Positions 8,263-17,757 of a DNA stretch of 64,000 nt are shown here, in pieces. The stretch spans positions 1 to 64,000 of the forward strand of contig JAHEZL010000002.1 of the NCBI GenBank assembly GCA_023251095.1. Reading direction: 5' to 3'. The notes under the pieces are model-generated. The model had not been told where the DNA came from. It saw only the letters and a list, made by a program, of their open reading frames with translations, and did not search any database. Position 1 is the stretch's first letter. Each line of letters begins with the position of its first letter. The position numbers and the translations under genes are program-made. The stretch is from Flavobacteriales bacterium. GTDB taxonomy: Bacteria; Bacteroidota; Bacteroidia; Flavobacteriales_C; GCA-002722245.

Positions 8263-10155
8263 ATGAATTTAGCTTTACTCATACCTGTTTTACCGCTGAT
8301 TGGCTTTGTCATCAACGGTTTATTCGGAAAAAAACTTTCAAAATCATCCGTAGGATTAATTGGAAGCGGCGCTATTTTAGGTGCTTTTATTTGCACTGTA
8401 ATTGTATTTATATCTTTCGTTAACGGAGGTTCAGCGGCAACAACTGTTCCGGCTTTTGAATGGTTGGTGATTGGTGATACCACACTTTCCTTTTCATTTT
8501 TTGTAGATCAATTGTCGCTCATCATGATGTCGTTGGTAACCGGCGTTGGATTCTTAATCCACGTTTATTCTATCGGCTACATGCACGATGATGAAAACTA
8601 CAACCGCTTTTTCGCTTACCTCAACTTATTTGTATTCTTCATGTTGTTGCTCGTTATGGGCGACAATTACATGGTGCTCTTCACGGGTTGGGAAGGTGTT
8701 GGTTTCTGTTCTTATTTGCTGATCGGTTTCTGGTACAAAACTCCGGAATACAACGACGCCGCTAAAAAAGCTTTTATCATGAATAGAATCGGTGACCTTG
8801 GATTCATCCTCGGTTTATTTGTGATGTTCTCCGAATTCGGAAGCTTGCAATTCACCGAAGTATTCTCTGATGCTTCTCAATACTCAGAAGGAAATCCTGC
8901 AATTTTAGGAATTACAATTTTGCTCTTTATAGGCGCAACCGGTAAAAGCGCTCAGCTGCCTTTGTTTACCTGGTTGCCTGATGCGATGGCAGGGCCAACT
9001 CCTGTATCGGCCTTGATTCACGCAGCAACGATGGTAACAGCCGGTATTTATCTGATTGTTCGTTCACATGTTTTGTTTGATCTCGCTCCTGAAACGATGT
9101 GCATCATCGCATGGGTGGGCGCTATCACAGCGCTGGTAGCAGCTACAATAGCGATGGTTCAAAACGATATTAAAAAAGTTTTGGCTTACTCTACGGTGAG
9201 TCAACTGGGAATGATCTTCATCGCCCTAGGCGTTGGTGCTTACACCAGTTCTATGTTCCACTTGTTGACACATGCTTTCTTTAAAGCCCTTCTTTTCCTT
9301 GGGGCAGGTAGCGTGATTCATGCCATGAGCGGCGAACAGGACATTAGAAAAATGGGCGGATTGAAAAAGGCTTTGCCTCTTACGCACATCACTTTTGTGA
9401 TCGGCTGTATCGCCATCGCGGGTATTCCTCCTTTCTCCGGTTTCTTCTCCAAAGACGAAATGCTGGCGCATATTTTTAATGACAGTCCGGCTTTATGGGT
9501 AGTGGCTTCCGCTACTTCTGCCTTAACGGCTTTTTATATGTTCCGTTTGTACTTCCTTACTTTCTCCAATGGTTTCAGAGGAACCGATCATCAAAAACAT
9601 CATTTACATGAATCACCTTCCAGCATGACCACTCCTTTAATTGTGTTGGCTGTGTTAGCTGCATTTGGTGGAGTATTGGGATTGCCGCTGGAACTTTTAG
9701 GTTTAGAGCACGGTCATTTCCTGCACAACTTCTTGCCGGGTTATGACGATGCCAATTTCGACTTATCGCATGAAACTGAAATTTTCCTGATGTTAGGCGC
9801 TGTTGCTTTAGCTGTTGGATCATGGTTATTGGCGAAAAAAATCTACAAGGAAAATCAAACACTTCCTAAAGAAAATGTAACGGGTATTCAAAAACTTTTT
9901 GCCGGAAAATATTTCCTCGATGAGATTTATGAAAAAGCAATCATCCGTCCTTTCCAGCTTTTAGGTAATGCTTTGTATATCTTCATTGAAGAAAGGGTGA
10001 TTGACCCGGTGGTGAATGCTTTCGGAACGCTTTCAATCAAAAAAGGAAATTTTGTAAAACAGCTTCAACAGGGAAATACCGGATTTTACATCTTCGGTAT
10101 CGTGGCGGGTGCTGTGCTAATTTTAGTTGCTAATTATTTAATCTGGTTCAGATAA
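8263..10155 (+). CDS. nuoL: NADH-quinone oxidoreductase subunit L
   Basis: Largest antiporter-like subunit, at the distal end of the membrane arm, 630 residues. It contains the GWEGVGFCSYLLIGFWY motif with the key glutamate, the lysine helix TGKSAQLPLFTWLPDAMAGPTPVSALIHAATMVTAG, and the long C-terminal lateral helix region. A TTG two codons upstream gives no better start. The stop TAA overlaps the nuoM ATG by one base. Confidence 0.97.
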   Translation: MNLALLIPVLPLIGFVINGLFGKKLSKSSVGLIGSGAILGAFICTVIVFISFVNGGSAATTVPAFEWLVIGDTTLSFSFFVDQLSLIMMSLVTGVGFLIHVYSIGYMHDDENYNRFFAYLNLFVFFMLLLVMGDNYMVLFTGWEGVGFCSYLLIGFWYKTPEYNDAAKKAFIMNRIGDLGFILGLFVMFSEFGSLQFTEVFSDASQYSEGNPAILGITILLFIGATGKSAQLPLFTWLPDAMAGPTPVSALIHAATMVTAGIYLIVRSHVLFDLAPETMCIIAWVGAITALVAATIAMVQNDIKKVLAYSTVSQLGMIFIALGVGAYTSSMFHLLTHAFFKALLFLGAGSVIHAMSGEQDIRKMGGLKKALPLTHITFVIGCIAIAGIPPFSGFFSKDEMLAHIFNDSPALWVVASATSALTAFYMFRLYFLTFSNGFRGTDHQKHHLHESPSSMTTPLIVLAVLAAFGGVLGLPLELLGLEHGHFLHNFLPGYDDANFDLSHETEIFLMLGAVALAVGSWLLAKKIYKENQTLPKENVTGIQKLFAGKYFLDEIYEKAIIRPFQLLGNALYIFIEERVIDPVVNAFGTLSIKKGNFVKQLQQGNTGFYIFGIVAGAVLILVANYLIWFR

Positions 10156-11600
10156 TGATGACCTTACTTTTAATCGTTTTACCGCTGCTGGGAGCTCTTT
10201 CACTTTTTGTGATGAAAGGCGATTCTATTAAAAAAGCAGCCTTTGTTATTTCTCTGGTGACTTTTGTTTTGGCCTTGGTTGCATGGATGCAATTTGACGC
10301 CACAAATGTTTCTCAGTTTGTTTTCAAACAGGCATGGATTCCTTCTTTGGGAATTGAATTTAGTGTGGATATGGATGGCTTGAGTTTGCTGATGGTTTTG
10401 CTCACTACCTTTTTAACGCCATTAATTATTCTCTCCACTTTCGACAGAGAATACAAAAATCCGCTCGCTTTTTATGCTTTGATTTTAACCATGGAAATGG
10501 CACTCATCGGCGTATTTATTGCACGTGATGCTTTCTTATTTTATATTTTCTGGGAGTTGGCTTTAATTCCAATCTACTTTATTTCCTTGTTGTGGGGCGG
10601 AGAAAATGCGCGACCGATTACCTTTAAATTTTTCTTGTACACGCTTGCGGGAAGTTTGCTGATGCTGTTCGCCATCATCTTCTTATACTTGCAAACTCCA
10701 GATCATTCTTTTGCAATAGAATCTTTTTATAAAATCACTTTATCGGCTGAAACACAATGCTGGGTTTTCTGGATGCTGTTTATCGCCTTCGCTATTAAAA
10801 TTCCTGTGTTCCCTTTTCACACCTGGCAGCCCGCTACTTACCACATGAACAGCACTCCGGGTACAATGTTGCTATCAGGGATTATGTTGAAAATGGGGAT
10901 CTTCGGGTTGATCCGCTGGTTGTTACCCGTTGTTCCGCAAGGCTGCATCGACAATGCAGATTATGTTGTCATTCTCGCAACCATCGGTATTGTTTACGCT
11001 TCGGCAATTGCTATCATTCAAAAAGACTTTAAAAAATTATTGGCTTATTCTTCAATCGCTCACGTTGGATTGATTACTGCCGGTGTGTTTTCCTTCACAG
11101 ATAATGGGCTCCGCGGCGCTTCAATTCAAATGCTGGCGCATGGTGTGAATGTAGTGGGACTCTTCTTCGTTGCTGATATTTTATTCAACCGCACCAAAAC
11201 TTTTGAAATGAAAGACATGGGCGGTATTCGCACGAAAGCACCTTGGTTCGCTACTTTGTTCCTCATTATTTTATTGGGTAGCGTTGCGCTTCCGCTCACC
11301 AATGGCTTTATTGGCGAATTCCTTTTACTGAACAGTATATATGAGTACAGCAATGTAATTGCAGCTGTTTGCGGATTAACCATCATTCTTGGCGCTGTTT
11401 ACATGCTGATGGCTTACCAAAAAACAATGCTGGGCGAAACCTCTGCTGCAACCAAAGATTTCACAGATCTGACTTTCAACGAAAAGGCAGTACTGATTCC
11501 TATTGCTATTGTTATCATAGTAACAGGGCTGTATCCAATGCCTCTGTTCAATTTGATTGAACCGTCTGTACAAAATATTTTGAGCTTTATAAACATTTAG
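10155..11600 (+). CDS. nuoM: NADH-quinone oxidoreductase subunit M
   Basis: Antiporter-like proton-pumping subunit (ND4), 481 residues, about 14 helices. FYIFWELALIPIYFISLLWGG carries the conserved glutamate; AFAIKIPVFPFHTWQPATYHMNSTPGTMLLSGIMLKMG is the lysine-containing proton path. Start codon is the first of two consecutive ATGs, overlapping the nuoL stop. Confidence 0.97.
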   Translation: MMTLLLIVLPLLGALSLFVMKGDSIKKAAFVISLVTFVLALVAWMQFDATNVSQFVFKQAWIPSLGIEFSVDMDGLSLLMVLLTTFLTPLIILSTFDREYKNPLAFYALILTMEMALIGVFIARDAFLFYIFWELALIPIYFISLLWGGENARPITFKFFLYTLAGSLLMLFAIIFLYLQTPDHSFAIESFYKITLSAETQCWVFWMLFIAFAIKIPVFPFHTWQPATYHMNSTPGTMLLSGIMLKMGIFGLIRWLLPVVPQGCIDNADYVVILATIGIVYASAIAIIQKDFKKLLAYSSIAHVGLITAGVFSFTDNGLRGASIQMLAHGVNVVGLFFVADILFNRTKTFEMKDMGGIRTKAPWFATLFLIILLGSVALPLTNGFIGEFLLLNSIYEYSNVIAAVCGLTIILGAVYMLMAYQKTMLGETSAATKDFTDLTFNEKAVLIPIAIVIIVTGLYPMPLFNLIEPSVQNILSFINI

Positions 11601-11609
11601 GAAACTGAT

Positions 11610-12992
11610 ATGAACGTTTTAATTTTAATCTCTTGTCTCGGACTTTTGTCTTTGTTTGTTGGACTTTCCGACTCCCTGAGAAAATATTCCCTCCAAGTTA
11701 TTGTTGCAGGTATTGCTGCCATTTTTGTTTTAAATGTTCTCAACTGGCCTTTGGAAAATACCCGTTTTTACAGTGACATGGTGAACTTTGATCACTATGC
11801 TGTTGCCTTTACAGGATTGATTTTATTTGTCTCTGCTTTGGTTTTCATGCTGTCGAAAGATCAGTTCAGCTTTGATGAAAAAAGTACGGGCGACTATTAT
11901 GGAATCATGGTTTTCACCATTGCAGGTGCCATCATGATGGTGTCTTATTCCAATTTGGCCATGTTATTTATCGGAATTGAAGCCCTCTCTGTTTCTTTGT
12001 ATACGCTTGCAGGAAGCAGAAAAACAGATCATGGATCAAACGAAGCGGCTTTGAAATATTTCATCCTCGGTGCTTTCGCTACAGGATTTTTATTGTTTGG
12101 TATCACTATGATTTACGGTGCTTCCGGATCTTTCAACTTATTAGAAATTGCGGCTTATGTGAATGGAACTGCCGATTTACCTTATTTGTTTTATGCAGGT
12201 TTATTGATGCTCATGGTTGGTTTACTCTTTAAAGTTTCTGCTGTTCCCTTCCACTTTTGGGCGCCGGATGTCTATGAAGGTTCTCCAAACATTGTAACCT
12301 CCTTCATGGCAACAGTGGTGAAAATAGCTGCCTTTGCTGCTTTCTACAGAATGTTCAGCACTTGCTTCGGAGCTGCTTCCGAACACTGGTCGTTGATTTT
12401 AAGCGGAGTAATTGTATTGACTTTGGTAGTTGGTAATTTCTCAGCCTTAACTCAAACAGGTTTAAAACGACTTTTGGCTTACTCTGGGATCGCCAATGCG
12501 GGATTTATGCTCTTGTCTATACTTGCTCTAAAAGGCGACGCCCAAAGCGCTCTATTCTATTATTCGATTGCTTATGCTACTGCATCACTTGGCGCTTTCT
12601 CTGTTTTGATTTTATTGTCGGAAGACGGCAAAATATTAAGTATTGATCAGCTTCGCGGATTAGGGAAAAAGAATCCTGTTGTTGCAGTGTTGTTTACGAT
12701 CATCTTATTGTCTCTGGCCGGTATTCCCCCAACAGCGGGCTTCTTCGCAAAATACTTTATTGTGTCAACAGCCATTGCAAACGGTTATTTAGTAGTTTCT
12801 TTAATCGCAATTCTTACTTCTCTGGTGGGGATTTATTACTACTTTAAAATCATTGCGGCTTTATTTTCTGCGCCTCAGGAAGGAAGCGAAAACACTTTCG
12901 GAGAGAAGAAAAGTTATATTTTGATTCTTTGCGCTGCTATTACAATCGCTGCCGGCATCTTACCTGAACTGATCATCGGTTTGCTTAGATAA
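11610..12992 (+). CDS. nuoN: NADH-quinone oxidoreductase subunit N
   Basis: Third antiporter-like subunit (ND2), 460 residues. GIEALSVSLYTLAG and LLFKVSAVPFHFWAPDVYEGSPNIVTSFMA are the typical glutamate and lysine motifs. Last gene of the operon. Its 3' end overlaps the convergent minus-strand gene by 8 nt, and no intrinsic terminator can be seen after it. Confidence 0.96.
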   Translation: MNVLILISCLGLLSLFVGLSDSLRKYSLQVIVAGIAAIFVLNVLNWPLENTRFYSDMVNFDHYAVAFTGLILFVSALVFMLSKDQFSFDEKSTGDYYGIMVFTIAGAIMMVSYSNLAMLFIGIEALSVSLYTLAGSRKTDHGSNEAALKYFILGAFATGFLLFGITMIYGASGSFNLLEIAAYVNGTADLPYLFYAGLLMLMVGLLFKVSAVPFHFWAPDVYEGSPNIVTSFMATVVKIAAFAAFYRMFSTCFGAASEHWSLILSGVIVLTLVVGNFSALTQTGLKRLLAYSGIANAGFMLLSILALKGDAQSALFYYSIAYATASLGAFSVLILLSEDGKILSIDQLRGLGKKNPVVAVLFTIILLSLAGIPPTAGFFAKYFIVSTAIANGYLVVSLIAILTSLVGIYYYFKIIAALFSAPQEGSENTFGEKKSYILILCAAITIAAGILPELIIGLLR

Positions 12993-13422
12993 AAACCCTG
13001 TAAATCATATAGGAGATTGTGGTCACCGCAAAACTCCAGGAGATCGCTGTAAACACCAAAACAGGAAGCGCTTTCTTTTCGTGACCGAAATATTTAGCCA
13101 CTAAAATAGTAGCCAAGGGCACAGATACAATTCCCATAGTAGCTGCTATTCCTATCAATCCAAAACGATTTTTTGTCCGTACTATCCATCGGTTTTGTTT
13201 GGTAAATTTCTTTTTGGGTTTATTACTCTTAAGTGCTTTGATAATTCTCTTTCCTAAAAAGAAAAACACCACAGTCCCTAATACTCCACCTGCAGAAGTA
13301 ATGATAATAGTGGTCCAAAACGAATACTGACCCGATGCTATCATCCCAATGGGCGTAAATAAAATTTTTACGCCGCTGAGCAGTATCAAAGTAATCGCCT
13401 GTATTAAACCAATGTCGAGCAT
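12985..13422 (-). CDS. Conserved small membrane protein of unknown function
   Basis: 145 residues with about four hydrophobic segments (near 4-26, 32-57, 88-112 and 118-143) and a basic cytoplasmic loop rich in K/R at 59-82. The segment around GLIGIAATMGIVSVPLATILVAKYFG resembles small-export or DedA-like (VTT) proteins, but the match is too weak for a call. It is tail-to-tail with nuoN, sharing 8 nt, so each transcript would run antisense into the other. Not recognised with certainty. Confidence 0.75.
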   Translation of the reverse strand: MLDIGLIQAITLILLSGVKILFTPIGMIASGQYSFWTTIIITSAGGVLGTVVFFFLGKRIIKALKSNKPKKKFTKQNRWIVRTKNRFGLIGIAATMGIVSVPLATILVAKYFGHEKKALPVLVFTAISWSFAVTTISYMIYRVFI

Positions 13423-13488
13423 ATGACTTTAAATGTGAGGATAAATAACGATAATAAAAACTTCAAAAAAAGAAAAGTTGTTAATTGA

Positions 13489-13520
13489 AAAAGCTTCTTC
13501 CATTTCTGAAAGAAGCTTTT
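13489..13520 (-). terminator. Intrinsic terminator of the CAU tRNA
   Basis: Perfect 11-bp stem, AAAAGCTTCTT at 13489-13499 pairing with 13510-13520, 10-nt loop, flanked by a T run on the minus strand. It lies just 3' of the minus-strand tRNA. Confidence 0.75.
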
Positions 13521-13526
13521 ATCGTG

Positions 13527-13600
13527 TGGGCCCACATGGACTTGAACCATGGACCCTCTGATTATGAGTCAGATGCTCTAACCAGCTGAGCTATAGGCCC
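13527..13600 (-). tRNA. tRNA with CAU anticodon, probably tRNA-Ile2 (lysidine)
   Basis: 74-nt cloverleaf on the minus strand: acceptor GGGCCTA pairs with TGGGCCC, D arm GCTC/GAGC, anticodon stem TCTGA/TCAGA with loop CTCATAA (CAU), T arm CATGG/CCATG with TTCAAGT loop, discriminator A. CCA is not encoded. The acceptor pairs C4-G69 and C5-G68 are the features that TilS uses to tell tRNA-Ile2 from elongator tRNA-Met in E. coli, so an AUA-reading Ile tRNA modified to lysidine is favoured over Met. The initiator class is excluded because initiator tRNAs lack a paired 1-72 position and have three G-C pairs in the anticodon stem. Confidence 0.9.
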
Positions 13601-13618
13601 TCGAAATTAATCGGATTG

Positions 13619-13650
13619 CAAATGTATCTTTTGAAGCCAACATTACCAAA
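13619..13650 (-). promoter_or_regulatory. Promoter of the CAU tRNA
   Basis: On the minus strand TTTG (13647-13650), 20-nt spacer, TACATTTG (13619-13626). This is an exact Bacteroidota-type promoter ending 18 nt before the tRNA 5' end. Confidence 0.7.
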
Positions 13651-13682
13651 GAATACTTTTTAATTTTTGATATTTGCAGACG

Positions 13683-14315
13683 ATGCAGGGACAAATAAAA
13701 AATATCATTTTCGATTTAGGAGGCGTTCTCTTTGATATTGATTACACACGCACAATTGGCGCGATGGAAAAAATAGGCGTGAAAGATTTCGATAAAATCT
13801 TTACACAAAAAAATCAGTCGGATTTATTTAACCGTTTGGAAGAAGGTAAAATCAGTGCCGAAGAATTTACAAAGGAATTGTCGGAAATCAGCGGCGTTCC
13901 CTTGAAAAAAAAAGATGTTGAATGGGCTTTAAACACAATGCTTTTTAATATGCCGACGCATCGTTTCGATTTACTTGATTTACTAAAAACACGTTATCGA
14001 CTTTTTCTTTACAGTAATATCAATGAAGTTCACGCAAAGGAGATTCATCGTGTAATTAAGGAAACACATGGCTTTCCCGATTTCAATAAACATTTTGAAA
14101 AAGTATACTACTCTTTTGAATTAGGAATCAGAAAACCGAAACCGGATGGCTTTCTTGCAATTATCAGAGAGCAGAAATTAAATCCGGAAGAAACTTTATT
14201 TATTGATGACTCTCCACAACATGTGGAAGGTGCTAAAAAAGCAGGATTACATGCTGTATGGCTCAATTTAAAACAACAGGATGTGCATGGAATGATTGAG
14301 GAACTCGGACTATAA
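13683..14315 (+). CDS. HAD-superfamily hydrolase, YihX-like sugar-phosphatase family
   Basis: 210 residues from the ATG at 13683 (a TTG three codons upstream is less likely). The HAD motifs are visible: motif I IIFDLGGVLFDID with the nucleophile Asp, motif II YSNIN, motif III with Lys in RKPKPDGF, and motif IV FIDDSPQHVEGAKKAG. The motif I form FDLGxVxxDID is that of the YihX (alpha-D-glucose-1-phosphate phosphatase) branch of HAD-IA. The true substrate cannot be told from sequence. Its end overlaps the convergent mce gene by 6 nt. Confidence 0.88.
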   Translation: MQGQIKNIIFDLGGVLFDIDYTRTIGAMEKIGVKDFDKIFTQKNQSDLFNRLEEGKISAEEFTKELSEISGVPLKKKDVEWALNTMLFNMPTHRFDLLDLLKTRYRLFLYSNINEVHAKEIHRVIKETHGFPDFNKHFEKVYYSFELGIRKPKPDGFLAIIREQKLNPEETLFIDDSPQHVEGAKKAGLHAVWLNLKQQDVHGMIEELGL

Positions 14316-14711
14316 AATAGTTTGACAAATCTCTATCAAAACTCCGTTGGTATCTCTCGGATGAAAAAAACAAATCAGCTTATTATCGGCGCCTTTTTTT
14401 GGTGTTTCCGATAAGGGCGTAAAGCCCTCTGCTTTCAGTCTTTTTATTTCGGCATAAATATCATCCACCTCAAAAGCAATGTGATGAATCCCTTGCGGTT
14501 TTTTATTGAGAAATTTTGCGATTGCGCTGTCGGGCGAAAGCGCTCCGAGCAATTCTATTTTACTTTCACCTACTTCAAAGAAAGCTGTTTTTACCTGCTC
14601 CGACTCAACTTCTTCTATCTTGTTACAAGGCACATTCAATAGCTTTTGATATAGCAGAATAGAAGCTTCTATATCATTCACTGCAATACCAATGTGATCT
14701 ATTTTCTTCAT
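14310..14711 (-). CDS. mce: Methylmalonyl-CoA epimerase
   Basis: 133-residue glyoxalase-fold (VOC) protein. It interconverts (R)- and (S)-methylmalonyl-CoA, the step beside methylmalonyl-CoA mutase in propionate or succinate metabolism. The two betaalphabeta-beta-beta modules are clear: KKIDHIGIAV and GIHHIAFEV start the halves and supply metal-binding histidines; the glutamates in KIELLG and NGVLIEICQ complete the site. Length is typical. The mutase genes are not in this window. Confidence 0.92.
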   Translation of the reverse strand: MKKIDHIGIAVNDIEASILLYQKLLNVPCNKIEEVESEQVKTAFFEVGESKIELLGALSPDSAIAKFLNKKPQGIHHIAFEVDDIYAEIKRLKAEGFTPLSETPKKGADNKLICFFHPRDTNGVLIEICQTIL

Positions 14712-14754
14712 GAAAGAAGAGGAATGGTGAAATATAATCTGCCGAAAGCGGCGA

Positions 14755-15573
14755 TTATCTAACTGTTTTTATAAAGCTTTCGGTGTTTTTGTCGTAGCTG
14801 ATGTAGTAAGTTGATCCGCCTCCTCTTAATGAAGAGATGTCAACGCTGTCACCAAAGCCATGTTTAACCACGTTACCAAAACCATCAAAGATTTCATACA
14901 TGGTTTCTGCCGGTTGACCTGCAGTATTTTTAAAAACAATTTTTCTTTGAGTATTGTCGGCGAATGCAAACGTTACCGGAACAACTCTGGAGTTGAAACT
15001 TACATCAGCTGATGTATGTGTTCCTGAATAATCCACTTGTTTAATACGAACTTTATTTCTTCCGCTGTGAGGAGTTACTTTAAAAGAATAGTTGTTTTCT
15101 GCAGGAGTTCCTTTTCCGGGAATCTCTCCTACTCTAACCCATTTATTCCATCTGTATTGCTCAACGATATATGGCAAAGGGCCTGTTTCTCCTGTTGTTT
15201 TCCAGGTCAATTTTCCTTCGGCGTCAGAAGCAATGTTAACTATTTGATAAGTTGATTTTGGTTTTAATACTTCGGCATTTAACACCCGTGGACGACAGCC
15301 TTCTTTGTGTTTAATGGTAACAACCACAGGAGATCCTATTGGTAATTGAAAGCTTAAAAAATCTATTTCAAATGCACTGGAGTTTACCTCATCGGTAGTT
15401 ACCTGATTGTTGATTCTTACTTCATATACGCAAAAACCTACGCCTGAATTGGTGAATGGATTTTGAACATATAAGTTTTTCCCTTGGTATGTTCCTTCCA
15501 ATACTATTTCCTCAGCACGCGCTACTATGAAGGTAAAGAGGAAACAAAATAACGTGAAAATTGCTTTTTTCAT
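14755..15573 (-). CDS. Secreted protein with a possible type IX sorting-like C-terminus
   Basis: 272 residues with a clear Sec signal peptide (MKKAIFTLFCFLFTFIVARA, cleaved near 20). The mature part is beta-rich: an N-terminal region to about residue 110, a fibronectin-like middle (about 115-190), and a C-terminal 75 residues. The end (ETMYEIFDGFGNVVKHGFGD followed by VDISSLRGG and a final FIKTVR) resembles the Por secretion/type A sorting domain used by the type IX system. This resemblance is by eye and is not proof. Function is unknown. It probably acts in the periplasm or at the cell surface. Confidence 0.8.
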   Translation of the reverse strand: MKKAIFTLFCFLFTFIVARAEEIVLEGTYQGKNLYVQNPFTNSGVGFCVYEVRINNQVTTDEVNSSAFEIDFLSFQLPIGSPVVVTIKHKEGCRPRVLNAEVLKPKSTYQIVNIASDAEGKLTWKTTGETGPLPYIVEQYRWNKWVRVGEIPGKGTPAENNYSFKVTPHSGRNKVRIKQVDYSGTHTSADVSFNSRVVPVTFAFADNTQRKIVFKNTAGQPAETMYEIFDGFGNVVKHGFGDSVDISSLRGGGSTYYISYDKNTESFIKTVR

Positions 15574-15711
15574 AAATGCCCGTTGTATCTTTTAGGAACT
15601 TTGGCCCCTAAATTTAGGTTACAATAATAATATCTTATCCTGCAAAATCAAAATATTATCGTTTTTTTTTCGACTTTATCAACAAACAATTAACATGCCT
15701 AGTTAATCTCT

Positions 15712-17757
15712 TCAGTGTGAACCGGGGTTTAAAGTCAGTAAAAACGCGTATTCCAAAGCAATTTCCTTAAATCGCTGGTAGCGACCCGACGCCCCTCCGT
15801 GTCCGGTATCCATATTACATTTAAAGACCAAAGGCTCATTATTGGTTTTTAAATCCCGCAATCTGGCCACCCATTTTGCAGGTTCCCAATATTGAACCTG
15901 AGAATCGTGATAACCGGTAAGCACTAAAATTGCAGGATAATTTTTCGCTTCTACGTTGTCATAAGGAGAATATGAAAGCATATAATGATAGTATTCTTCT
16001 TCATTAGGATTTCCCCATTCCTCATATTCTCCAACGGTTAGCGGAATGGAATCGTCGAGCATGGTAGTAACCACATCCACAAAAGGAACCTGCGCTACAA
16101 TGCCCTTGAATAAATCGGGGCGCATATTGGCCACGCCTCCCATCAACATCCCTCCTGCACTTCCTCCCATGGCAAAAAGAGTTTGAGGGGATGCATATTT
16201 TTTTTGAATTAAATGTTCGGCACAATCAATAAAATCATAAAAGGTATTTTTCTTCTTTAAGAATTTTCCATCCTCGTACCATTGACGGCCTAAATCCTGT
16301 CCGCCACGAATATGGGCAATTACATAAATAAATCCTCTGTCCAGCAAACTTAAGCGGGCAACAGAAAACTGCGGGTCTACAATGATGCCATAGGAACCAT
16401 ATCCATATAACAAAGTCGGTTGAGTGCAATCGATTTTTGTCCCTTTAGCATACACCACCGACATAGGGATTTGCTTCCCGTCTCTGGCTTTGGCCCAGAT
16501 TCTCTCCGTGATATAATTATCAGGATTGTGGCCGCCGATTACTTTTTGAATCTTTTTAATTTCTTTTTTTTGTGTTCCCAGATGAATGTCAATCGTTGTG
16601 GTAGGAGTTTTCAAGCTGGAAAAATGATACCTCAACACTTCCGAATTGAATTCATAATTGGCATACATTCCTGCAGCATAAGCCGGTTCGCCAAAATCAA
16701 CATGGTACGATTTATCGGATTTCAAATCAATCACTCTGAATTGCGACAGGCCGTTGATTCTTTCGTCTACCACTAAATAATTACCAAACACCTCAACATC
16801 CTGAATCAAAACATCATCCTTATGTGCTATAACTTCCTTCCATTGGCTTTTATCCGTGGCCGCTTCGCCGCATTCCATCAATTTAAAATTCACGGCATTC
16901 CAATTCGTTAAAATGTAAAATTTTCCTTGTCCGTGATGAAGTGAATATTCGATTTTTTTCTCTCTGGAATAAAAAACTTTAAGGGCATTATGGGGTTGAT
17001 CTGCAGAGACAAGATGGTATTCGGATGTTAGGGTACTGTTAGAAGAGATAAAAATATATTTGTCGGTTTTGCTTTTGCTTACGCCCAAAACAAACATTTC
17101 ATCATCTTCCTGAAAAATCAATTCCTGAGAAGACTCTTCTTTTCCAATGCTATAGCGATAAGCCTGATAAGGTCGCAACGCGTCATCTTTTTTAGTGAAA
17201 AAAATGGTGCGGCTATCGTTGGCCATTACAAACTCTCCCGAAGTATTGGTGACTATTGTTTTTTCTATTTCACCGGTAATGCGGTTTTTAAAATAAATGT
17301 CGTACTGTCTTCGGGAAACAAAATCAACTGAGTAAACAACATATTTCTGATCGTCGCTTACCTCAACATTGCCAACGCTGCAATAGGCTTTGCCTTCGGC
17401 AAGAATATTCACATTCAATAAAATTTCTTCCTCCGTTTCTAAAGACCCTTTTTTTCTGCAATAGACAGGATATTCCTTTCCTTCTTCATAACGGGAATAA
17501 TAAAAATATCCGCTGTAGAAGTAAGGAACCGACTCTTCTTTTTGATCAATCCGCCCTAATATTTCATCGTAAATCTTTTGTTGCAAAACTTCTGAATCCT
17601 TGAAATAGTCATTTGCATAAGCATTTTCTTCTTCCAGATAATCCACCACTTCCTTGCTGTCGCGTTGATTCATCCAGTAATATTCATCATTGCGGGAATG
17701 ATTGTGGGTAACTAAATGATGTTCTTTTTTGTTTGCAGAAGGGATTTTAGCGCTCAT
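15712..17757 (-). CDS. ptrB: Oligopeptidase B-like S9A serine peptidase
   Basis: 681 residues, the normal length for prolyl oligopeptidase/oligopeptidase B. The N-terminal two thirds form the beta-propeller lid; the C-terminal alpha/beta hydrolase domain carries the triad S533 (in GGSAGGMLMGG), D618 (in GYHDSQVQYWEP) and H653 (in DTGHGGASGRY). It has no signal peptide, so it is probably cytoplasmic and cuts short peptides after basic residues. The sequence GGSAGG with two acidic patches favours the PtrB branch over true prolyl oligopeptidase. Transcribed alone. Confidence 0.92.
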   Translation of the reverse strand: MSAKIPSANKKEHHLVTHNHSRNDEYYWMNQRDSKEVVDYLEEENAYANDYFKDSEVLQQKIYDEILGRIDQKEESVPYFYSGYFYYSRYEEGKEYPVYCRKKGSLETEEEILLNVNILAEGKAYCSVGNVEVSDDQKYVVYSVDFVSRRQYDIYFKNRITGEIEKTIVTNTSGEFVMANDSRTIFFTKKDDALRPYQAYRYSIGKEESSQELIFQEDDEMFVLGVSKSKTDKYIFISSNSTLTSEYHLVSADQPHNALKVFYSREKKIEYSLHHGQGKFYILTNWNAVNFKLMECGEAATDKSQWKEVIAHKDDVLIQDVEVFGNYLVVDERINGLSQFRVIDLKSDKSYHVDFGEPAYAAGMYANYEFNSEVLRYHFSSLKTPTTTIDIHLGTQKKEIKKIQKVIGGHNPDNYITERIWAKARDGKQIPMSVVYAKGTKIDCTQPTLLYGYGSYGIIVDPQFSVARLSLLDRGFIYVIAHIRGGQDLGRQWYEDGKFLKKKNTFYDFIDCAEHLIQKKYASPQTLFAMGGSAGGMLMGGVANMRPDLFKGIVAQVPFVDVVTTMLDDSIPLTVGEYEEWGNPNEEEYYHYMLSYSPYDNVEAKNYPAILVLTGYHDSQVQYWEPAKWVARLRDLKTNNEPLVFKCNMDTGHGGASGRYQRFKEIALEYAFLLTLNPGSH

